Shown here one piece after another: positions 55,751 to 64,000 of a stretch of DNA of 64,000 nucleotides. Position 1 is the first letter of the stretch; each line of letters starts with the position of its first letter. Origin of the DNA: Prunella strophiata (lineage: Eukaryota; Chordata; Aves; Passeriformes; Prunellidae); the NCBI GenBank assembly GCA_036583965.1, contig JAZBQD010000019.1:3091006-3155005 (forward strand), read 5' to 3'. The notes beneath the pieces are model-generated. The model was not told where the DNA came from. It saw only the letters and a program-made list of their open reading frames with translations, and made no database searches. The translations under genes and the position numbers were made by a program.

Positions 55751-58478
55751 CATTACATGCTGTGGCCATCCCATTGCACTGTTGGAGGACCCCAATTCCT
55801 GACTGTGAACACCACAGATATAAAAATAAGTTTCTGACATAAACACAGGCACCCAGTGCCACTGAACACACCTTCAGTCTCAGGGACATCTGTACAGGGC
55901 TGGGGGACACACCAGAGGACCTAGAGGAGCCCCAGGCCTTCTCCAGAGTGGCAGCTGGAGCCCAGGTGGGATTCCTGATGTGGAAATGGTGTGAGATGCC
56001 TGTGTTTAGGGAAAGGACCTGTTCCCACCCAGTGGAAACATACAGGACTATACATCTGAACATAAAAAGAAATACATCTGGGCTGGTAGCAGCAGCAGTT
56101 GTGAGTAAGGGGTTAACTAGCAGCCATTACTATAGTGAGGAAATTACCCCAACAGAAGTATAATCCACATGGTAGAAGACAAGTGTTATTCACAAGTTAT
56201 TAATAAAAGAGACCAAAAAGAAGGCAATGCTATACTGTTCTGTTAATCTCATAAGCCCAGATGTTCGTGAAATGAAAAACAGTCCAAGTACATGACCTTT
56301 CATACTGATGTAAAGGAATGTTTAAGATATGATGGGATGTTATATATCACAGGATGTTAAAAACATCACAGAGAAAATTCAATATGGATAGCAAAAATGT
56401 AAAGAATTGAACACTTACAAAAAGATTTATCTGATATGATAAAAAAAAAAAAAGAAAAGCAGATTATAAATTCCATAATCATTATTTGACACACTTTTAT
56501 AGACACCACTGGTTTTACAGTGCCAAAGTACAGTAATGGCAGGAATCACTATGGCATGGAATTGCTATAATTATTGCACACTTTCTCTTAGCATGAAAGG
56601 AACTGTTCATTCTTGGGAAGACATGAGATGGTTTCATGCACAGTAAAATAATATGCAGAAAGCACCCTACATGCAAGAGAAATTAAAAATCTATAGACTC
56701 TATTGCAGCCTGCTCTTGGTGTCAGTTCTTGAGATAATCAATTCATTTGGAAGCAAATTCATTTGTGTAATTAGAAAAACTGGATATTCTGAAATAAAAT
56801 GTCTCTGGATGCTGGTGACACTTCTGTTCCAGCCATGGTGAATGAACACAAGTGAAGAACCAGAGGTACTGTGGAGAGAACAGAAGGAAAATCTGTGTGT
56901 GCAGACAGCAAAGAATTCAGACATAATCTTTTGGTCTTTCCCCTTGTTTCTTTTCTTTTCAGATGCTTCGGTGTAAAACATGTGGTTTACACTCATCTTT
57001 GTGTAAACTTCTCTGGGGTGATTTCAGACACAGGGCAGGCCCTCTGTAAACAAGGTGGACAAAGCTGGGCCTCAGAGTGAGGAACACGTGTCTATTGTAG
57101 CTCTTTATTCCTAACACCACCTTGGCTGAAGGGGATTCTGGATTCCTGAAGCCACAGACCAGCACATACCTATTGGAAGTGATGGAGTAAAGGCAAAGAA
57201 ACCCAGCAAGATCTGAACTTGGGTCCCCACTCTCCTCTTGCAGCATCCCCATGCTGGCTGACACTGGAACAATGTGGCCTCAGCGAGGGGAGCAGGGCAG
57301 GTTTGGGAGGTCAGTTTACACCGGGTCAGCTCAGACGTGCTGTATACAGTATCGGGGTCTGTTTTCTATTTGCTTGTCAAATACCAACACCATAAAGAGA
57401 GGAATAGTACTAAATCCACCATTTTAACCTTACACATACCCACAATTACAGCTGAAATAACTCAGCAATTTTTGAGTTATACGAGTGCAAAGAAAGCATC
57501 TGCAACCAATCACCTATTTTTTGTTGGTGGGTTTTTTTTTCTGGCAATTCTATATCTTAAAAATTGTGAATGCAGTTCTATTTTTTTTAAAAAAAACTTG
57601 TTAAAAAAAAACAACACATGTGCTCTCAGGCTGAAAACACACATGCCAAATTCAGCCTGGAGAGAATTTTTACGGCTGAGTTATAAAACCCTGAAAATAG
57701 GGATTTATAATGGAAATGCTGACAGACCATTAACTACAATAATAACATAAATGGAGCAATAGAATTTCCAAGTTATCTCCTTTTTGTTTGTGTCAGCATT
57801 CCTGCACCAAGAGCCTGTGTAACACACACACAGCATTAGCAGCACATCACTAAGGGCTCTCTCCTACAGCATTCACAGGATGCAGAGGAAGACACAGCAA
57901 AGGACAATATTTGTGATCTGTGTCTTGGGATGCACCACATCTAACTCCATATAGAATCTAATTAACTCTTGCTGGACATAGGTTTTGTGAAGAATCCTGC
58001 CACCAAACAAAGACAAGATACCAGTTCACCTGTTTTGCTCTGTGCTATATCCACAGGAGAGCAAGGCACTGAGTGCTGATCCCACACACTTCCAGTGCCC
58101 AGCCTGAGGATTGCTTGGAACTTTCTTTGTGACCCACAAAAGAAAGAGGGAAGTGATAACTGGGCATGAAAACAGGGTACAGGAGGACTGTTAAAGAGTA
58201 CAACTACACTTTGCATGCCCTTGCTTTAAAAGCTCCAGCTCTGCCTTCTCTGGGAAGATGAATATACTAAAAATATGCAAAATGTCATGCTGCACAAGAT
58301 AATTTGTTCCCTGTTACAAACAGGGATGAATTGTTTAAAATAAGTGGCAGCTAAAGCTATAAAATCTGTGTATTCTTCACCCTTCCAAGAAAAAACCTCT
58401 TACTGGTGAAGCTGTGTTTAGCCCATCACTGGAAGTTTACAATGAAGTACGTGTTCCTTATGAAAACAGAATTTCAAA
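55751..58478. other. Intergenic sequence
   Basis: A13 run at 56441-56453. The 158-codon frame 57274-57750 is AT-rich with homopolymer-derived Phe and Lys and no domain. 'gatctgaacttgggtccccac' near 57211 faintly recalls a SINE block but is not enough to call. No gene was recognised. Confidence 0.5.
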
Positions 58479-58671
58479 TTCACAGAATCCCAGAATGATT
58501 TTCATTGGACAGAACATTAAAGCTCTCATTACATTCGTCATCTTTCACTAGACCAGGTTGCATCCAACATGGCCTTGAACACCTCCAGGGATCCAGGGGC
58601 AGCACAGCTTCTCTGGACAACCTGTGTGAGGGCATGAACCTCCCTCACAGCCCAGAACTTCTTCAAATTAT
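58479..58671 (-). mobile_element. CR1 LINE 3' fragment with an internal deletion
   Basis: 'attcacagaatcccagaatg', 'catctttcactagaccaggt', 'ccttgaacacctccagggat', 'ccaggggcagcacagcttct' and 'ctccctcacagcccagaact' follow the inverted order. The 'ccatgggcagggacacc' block is missing between the terminus and the 'ttcactagaccagg' block, so part has been lost. Confidence 0.88.
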
Positions 58672-58837
58672 TCTGCATGGGGCCGAAACTGGGGAGCAAA
58701 GGAAAATGACAGATCCATGTGCAGTTAGGATTTGTCAGGTTCAGGCTTTGAAAGATCCTCCAATACAATCAGCATCTGGCTCATTCCCTGGCTCGTTTGT
58801 CCTGCACTTCCTAAGACACCTGACATAACAGAGCCAG
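58672..58837. other. Intergenic sequence
   Basis: Short spacer between a CR1 copy and a MIR-like relic; nothing recognised. Confidence 0.5.
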
Positions 58838-58930
58838 TATCACTCCCATTTTACAGATGGTTAAAGAAAGGCACAGCGGTGAAATAAATTCCTCAATATT
58901 ACATATCAGATTTCTTTCAAAACCCAGGAA
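58838..58930 (-). mobile_element. MIR-like (CORE-SINE) relic
   Basis: 'tcactcccattttacagatg', 'gttaaagaaaggcacagcgg', 'tgaaataaattcctcaatat' and 'tcaaaacccaggaa' keep the order of inverted MIR: cccattttacagatgagg, ggcacagagaggtgaag, then gaacccagg. The first block is almost perfect. Confidence 0.5.
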
Positions 58931-59329
58931 AAGAACCAAGTTTTCTCCTTGTTTTAGTAACCTCTGCTGTACAAAAACCAGATTTTAATCTTTTTCATTT
59001 TAAGGGTAAAAAGGCTCAATATGACCCAGGAGTTGAAATAACTCATCTGCTTCACAAAAGCCCTGGTTAAGTCCAGAAGTGGAGAGCAAACTCTGAGATC
59101 ACAGAAATTATTTTCTTCACAAAAATCCTGAGTTTTACACAAAGAGAGGAAATTTGAACAAAAGAGCAGTCTTTTACTGCTAACATCATCAATGACTCTG
59201 ACCGTCCCTCCCTGCTATCACCCTTTTCTGACATCCACCAGCTCCCCCAATGGGGAACCATTCTCCTAAAAACATTATTCTCTATTCTCTGCATCAAAAG
59301 AAGGAAAACCAGTGGCTGTAACTACTCAA
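58931..59329. other. Intergenic sequence
   Basis: Nothing recognised. Confidence 0.55.
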
Positions 59330-59660
59330 GCTGCTTTACTGATCCACTATTGCTCTGCTTTTGTCCAACACACGTGTCTGAGCCTCGTCTGTGCTCGGGA
59401 TACTTGGCAGGCCGAGCAGCCTTTGTCCCCCTCGCATGCCGAGCACTCCACAGAACTGCTCCCAGCAGCGCACAGTGCTCACGCCACTGTTTGGATTAGA
59501 GAGCCTGGAGATGACACGTGGCTCTGCCTATTGTTTACAGCCCAGGATAACACAACAGACACTCAGTTGTCCCAGTGTCTCGCCAAGATTAGCACGTGGA
59601 AAAGCAGGAGCTGGCCAGGGCTAAGGCTCAGCAGGACAGAGGTTAGGCTTGTGGGTAGAG
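59330..59660. promoter_or_regulatory. CpG-retaining block with three CACGTG E-boxes
   Basis: Seen: CACGTG at 59371-59376, 59515-59520 and 59593-59598, a TATTGTTTAC (FOX/SOX composite, 59529-59538), and at least ten CpGs between 59373 and 59595. The flanks are CpG-poor. The 167-codon plus frame (59312-59815) and the 77-codon frame inside it reflect the GC content. A single CACGTG is a bHLH (MYC/USF/CLOCK type) site. Three in 230 bases is unusual. Inference: an enhancer or a small promoter. Confidence 0.35.
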
Positions 59661-60044
59661 GGAAAGGCTCCAAGGAGCGTTGCAGTTCCTTCAGAGGGAG
59701 GACACATGCTCATGGATTATCAGGAGAATCTGTGTTCTGGAAGGTTTCTTTCTCTTTATTGATACTGAGCTCTCTCACAGCAACATCTGTGAGCAGCACT
59801 TTGTACCATCTCTGATAAGCCAAAAGGCTGTGTTACATCCATGTGCTCACCCAGCCTCAGAGATAAATGCTCTCCTCACTTCCCAGCTGGCTGTGGCATT
59901 GTAGCCCATTTGGACTTGGAGCCTTGGCATCAAAGAACCTCCAGATGGTACCAGGGGCTGTAGCACAACTTCTTTCCCACAGCCAATGTGGGCAGGTTTT
60001 TTCCTTGCTATCACACTGGCTATCCACAAAATACTGTCTTAAAT
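59661..60044. other. Intergenic sequence
   Basis: Nothing recognised. Confidence 0.5.
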
Positions 60045-60360
60045 TCATGGAATCACAGACTGGTCTGGGTTGGAAGAGACCTTAAATACCATCTTGTTCC
60101 AAATTTCTGCTATGTGCAGGGACACCTTCCACTATGCCAGGTTGCTCCAAGTCCCATCTAACCTGGCCTTGGACACTTCCAGGGATCCAGGAACAGCCAC
60201 AGCTTCCCTGTGCAACCTGTGCCAGGGCCTCACCATCCTCACAGCCAAGAATTCCTTCCCAGTATGCCATCTAACCCTGCCTTCTGTCAATAGGAAGTCA
60301 TTCCCCTCCTTGTTTTGTCACTCCAGACCCTTGTCCAAAGTCCCTCTCCAGCTCTTTCAT
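60045..60360 (-). mobile_element. CR1 LINE 3' fragment, 'cagactggtctggg' variant
   Basis: 'tggaatcacagactggtctg', 'ggttggaagagaccttaaat', 'gacaccttccactatgccag', 'ggatccaggaacagccacag', 'tgtgccagggcctcaccatc' and 'gaattccttcccagtatgcc' to 'ccctctccagctctttcat'. A direct-orientation sibling of the copy at 55449, about 4.3 kb away. Confidence 0.95.
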
Positions 60361-63300
60361 AAGTCTTCTTTATGTTCTGGAAGGGTGTAAAGGGAGTTCT
60401 GGGCTGGAAGGAAGTTCTCATCCTTATTTTCAAGGGAACAAATGGCCTAAAGAAAACTGGTCCAGAAGCCTACTGCCACCTCCATAGTTCCCATCTCAAG
60501 GATACTGCCACAGCTGATAGGAAAATGAGGATTATTGCCCTGGAAATAGAGCTGCCAGTAGAACATTTTCTGCTGTATCCAAGCCAGCCACAAGCACTTT
60601 CACCTTCCTATTCAAGCCCATCTTAAACCTTCCCTTCCATAGGAAAAATGCACTGCTCAACCCATTCAATAAACAGCAAACCAAAGGCAATCCTCCCTCC
60701 TTTTCCTTCCCACAGTTACACAATCCATGCACTGCCATGCTTTGAAACTGGAAAGAAGTGTAGGGTTTTGCAAATAATCACCAGAAGTGAAGCACTGAAG
60801 CAGCCTACAGAGTTTTAACCTGGCAGCTGACTGCACTAGGGAATGGCAACAGGTTGACTATTCCCAGAAGGAAAACTTAGCTCAGTAATCCCCAGCCTTG
60901 CTGGCACTGCCTGAAGAAGGTTGGCATCTCAGAGCTTGATAATATGGTATTAATCATGTTCTTGTCCTGTACAGTCATCATCAAAATCAAGCAGCAAAAC
61001 CAAGAGGAACAGGAAATGCTGAATTAAGGTAACACTTCCCCCACATAAACCACCACTCCAACCTAATCCTGCTCCTCAGCCATGCCAATCCCAGTAAATT
61101 AAGACTTCTCAAGCTGTTTGAAGTCCTGAGCAGCCAGCTCCAAAGTGAGGAGTAAGTACATGGCTTCCAGCCACATTTGCAATGCCTCCCTGCCAATTTC
61201 ATCCTCCCCAGATGCAGGTTCATGAGCCATGACAAAATTTGGGGGCAAAGTGGAACAGATGCAGGGAATTGTTTCTCCTGGTTTGAGGTTTCAACAGGAA
61301 TGCTCCAGAATGCTTTGGTGAGGGTTGAAGGGAACAGGCAGAGCTCAGCACCTGCCCTCATCCCACTCCACACTCTGTGGTTTCACTGTGTCATGGTGAG
61401 AAGGACAAACTTTCACTATGTGCAGCCTTGGCTTTTAAAGTTACAGAACTCCTTCTAAGTGATTTATAATATTATAAAGTGATTTGAATTAGTGAAAAAT
61501 AGAGGGGCTAGATTTTTAATTTTTTTACTTAGTGCTTCAATTGGTTTGGTTATTTGTTTCATTACAGGAGATCAAAAACAATCTTGGTGTTCACAATGAG
61601 CAGTAAAGGCCACTCAAATATGTTGGAATAAGTTTAAAAGCAGGTGGTTACCTTATTAAGTGTTAAATATTCAGAGATGAAATATGAGTCTGTTTCCACC
61701 TAGGGCATACAGTAAATGGCTTCCACATATGCATAACAGCCCATTAGCACAATAAAAAAATTAGTTATCCAGCTGAAATTAGACCAAATATGTACTAAAT
61801 GCAAGAATTTCAAAGGATCCATTTTATTTTAAGAGCTCTTGTTCAGCTGGATAATCCTGGGTTCCATAATTGAAACAAATACAGCACAATAGAAATTATT
61901 CTTTGGAATTCTTTTACCCACAAAGTATTTGTGGGAGGGGAGGTGGGTGGACAGAGAGTGTTTGAACTCATCAGGTATGTGACAAAGAACCTTTCAGATT
62001 TTCATTTCCTAAAAGGATTGGGAATTCCATGGGCAGGAAAGCAGCTTTCCAGGACAAGATACTTCCTTGAGTCTGCAACATCAATAAAATTCACTGCTGA
62101 AACTCAGCTTAGTGAAGCAAATTAGGATTGCTCTCAACATTTTGATGGCATTTTTGCAGGTCTCATCTCTGCATGACTTACCCACTACAAAATTAACTTG
62201 TTGAACTTTAACTGACTCTTTTGGAGCAAAATATTCACTGGCAGGTGGGCTCCAAAGGGACAAGTATCCAAGCTTAATAAACATGCAGTCTATCAGCTTG
62301 TGTGTGTTTTAATAACAGTAACAATTTTGTAGGTATTCAAAAAACCCAAAATAATTTTATTTTTACAACAACCTGTGGCAAGTCAAATCGGGAATAGGGC
62401 AGACTAAAGCCTAAGTAAATGCCCATAAACTTTTAGCCATACATGCAAAAAATAAAATTCTACAATAAAAGCTGTTTAACAGTCCCCATGCCCACATTTC
62501 AGCTGAAGGGAATTGTTTCAGTCACATGTGCTTTTTCTCTGGAGAGTTATGTTTGGTATTTTACACTCAACTCTGGCACTATTTTTCACTTGTTAATTGG
62601 AAACCACAATCACTTCTGCAGTGTTTTGCTCTGCTTTCTGTACTTGTGATCTGCACTCAACTGTCAAATATTTAAAGCCCAAAGCTGTCCTGACAAGGGA
62701 ACAACATCTGTCCCAGCTCTCCTTGGAGCTGACCTTCCACAAAGTGAGCCCTGGCTTCCATCTGTAGCAAACGGGTTGTTACTGGAAAGACAAAAGCCAA
62801 TTCTACAACCTGCATGAGAACAAGACTCCAGCATCGTGTCTGTTCACACCAGGGTGGGTTTAGCAGTCAGATTCATCAAAATGTGCCTTTTGTACTGAAA
62901 GGGAGAAATTTTAGAAATAGATGTAAATCTTCTTCAACATTAACTTTCCAGTTAATTAGGGGCTACTCGTAGTCATGTCACACAATGTAAAATCTGCTGT
63001 AGGATATAAAACTGTTGCTGAGATTGTTGTCATGGACGTTGTTAAAACAAACAACAGCCCCAATGATGGCAGGGTGTATGTATAGATCTCTCAGATATAT
63101 ACACATATACACACATGCCTGTATATATATGTATGTGCATTGTAGTTATTCTCATGTCTTAGCAATTAGACTCCAATTTTAAATAGCACCTTTATGTTTA
63201 CAGTTAAAACACTTTGTATTTTTTAATCACTTGGGGAGGAGATTGAGTCACCAAGGCTGTGCCAAACCAAGCTTGATTGCTTCAACCATTCCAGTAAGTA

Positions 63301-63439
63301 GCTCCTCAAAAGTTTTCATGAAGAAATCTAATTTTCACCCTGTATCTCCAGTAAAAACACATTCCAGGACTACCTCTCCTACCATTTAAGTGCACACAAA
63401 GATCAAAAATATCCCTAAACAGGAGAGCTCCCTACACTT
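60361..63439. other. AT-rich intergenic sequence
   Basis: No CR1 was recognised over 3 kb. The frames at 60987-61458 overlap on opposite strands without domains. A TA/CA-rich patch lies at 63093-63138. No gene was recognised. Confidence 0.5.
63093..63138. repeat. Imperfect (TA)/(CA) simple repeat
   Basis: Alternating pyrimidine-purine tract of atatacacatatacacacatg and gtatatatatgtatgtg type, about 46 bases with several interruptions. Confidence 0.8.
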
Positions 63440-63538
63440 GGGGACATGGGTTACTGGGGACCTTGGACATGCTGGGTTAATAGCTGGACTCGATGATTTT
63501 TGAGGGCTTTTCCAGCCTAAATAGTCCATTATTCCATT
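63440..63538 (+). mobile_element. Old-type CR1 3' end
   Basis: 'gggacatgggttactgggga', 'ccttggacatgctgggttaa', 'tagctggactcgatgatttt', 'gagggcttttccagcctaaa' and 'tagtccattattccattcc' follow the old CR1 terminus (gatctt, ggtcttttccaacctaaa, attctatgattc). Sense orientation. Confidence 0.88.
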
Positions 63539-64000
63539 CCTGCAAGGACTCTGCCCACCCCTGGTTTGAGCTTCACCTGTTTCGTTTCCCAGGTACCTCA
63601 GCCCTGGTTCCTCCCAGCAGGCAGGGACATCTAGCGACTAAAAAAGGATATTGCAAATAAACAATCACATCTATTTCCTACACGGTTTTGTTAAAATCAA
63701 ATCTATTTTGTTGCTGTGGCTGATGAGATATTTTCAACCCATTTAATTAGCCATGTCGACTCACCCACCATCTTTACTTGGTTTAACTCTTATCAGGAAA
63801 AATCAGAGGGTAAATAATTTATTTTTTAATTTCACTCCAGAAAAATAATTTGATTTCCTTGCAGTAATATCTCAACAGGGAAAGCTGCCTAAAAAATAAT
63901 TTTCTTCTTTGCACAGATCACTAGAATTCTGAACTTCTTTAGAGGACATTCACAAGTTTTGTTTCATTACATGTATCTTATGCTTCAAATAAGACATAAA
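63539..64000. other. Right-edge intergenic sequence, possibly conserved
   Basis: Repeat-free, with ATTGCAAATAAACAATCACATC (about 63651-63672, split here by eye into CAAATAAACAAT) and TTTAATTAGCCATGTCGACTC (63742-63762). These recall POU/FOX and homeodomain sites next to retained CpGs. The element may continue past the window. No exon is supported. Confidence 0.3.

Noticed and set aside
57274..57750. 158-codon plus-strand frame
   Set aside because: AT-rich with homopolymer-derived residues and no family similarity that I recognise.
59312..59815. 167-codon plus-strand frame
   Set aside because: Explained by the CpG-retaining composition. It holds a second open phase and no domain.
1..64000. 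CRISPR arrays, operons, phage or plasmid features
   Set aside because: No regularly spaced direct repeats, no dense coding and no prokaryotic gene structure. CR1 content shows vertebrate (avian) DNA.

Overview
This window looks like non-coding chromosomal DNA from a bird, most likely a neoavian and perhaps a passerine. The basis is about two dozen 5'-truncated CR1 non-LTR retrotransposon copies. They carry the typical avian CR1 3' end (ATTCTATG/ATTCTGTG-like octamer repeats next to a block resembling 'GGTCCCTTCCAACCCAAACC'). CpG is depleted over most of the sequence, and only a few short, very old SINE-like relics are present. I see no bacterial, organellar or plasmid features, no rRNA, tRNA or CRISPR array, and no complete protein-coding gene. 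The long open frames are either CR1 read-through or chance ORFs without codon or domain character.

Layout. 0-5 kb holds an AT dinucleotide repeat, a GC-rich block with a CTCF-like site, and three CR1 copies (1.80, 3.29 and 5.05 kb). From 5.2 to 18.4 kb I recognise no young CR1 insertion, only one ancient CR1 relic at 14.4 kb. This interval contains several stretches that look like conserved non-coding elements (9.8-10.0, 10.8, 12.5-12.7 and 13.2-13.4 kb). 18.4-27.7 kb has scattered CR1 and MIR-like fragments. 27.8-29.1 kb is another CpG-retaining, motif-rich stretch and includes a good splice acceptor followed by a short open frame. 30.1-30.9 kb has two CR1 copies with their 3' ends facing each other. 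31.4-32.1 kb is CNE-like. 32.6-46.4 kb is ordinary intergenic DNA with CR1 fragments, a 13-unit TATC microsatellite (34.4 kb) and a strong G-quadruplex motif (41.3 kb). 47.1-49.0 kb is the longest CNE-like stretch. 49.3-60.4 kb carries more CR1 copies, a 43-base poly(A) tract and a three-E-box CpG-retaining block (59.3-59.7 kb). The last 3.6 kb is AT-rich with one old CR1 end and homeodomain-type AT motifs.

How it fits together. The best reading is an intergenic 'gene desert' or a very large intron whose functional content is probably regulatory. Several islands share an overlapping forkhead/SOX composite (GTAAACAAT, at least five copies by eye), POU/homeodomain motifs and E-boxes. Deep conservation cannot be shown from one sequence, so every CNE call is inference. 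I did not find a convincing new molecular system. The items most worth checking are the repeated FOX/SOX composite, the transposon-poor interval, the possibly exapted ancient CR1, the candidate 3' exons at 313-432 and 27901-27999, and the convergent CR1 pair.
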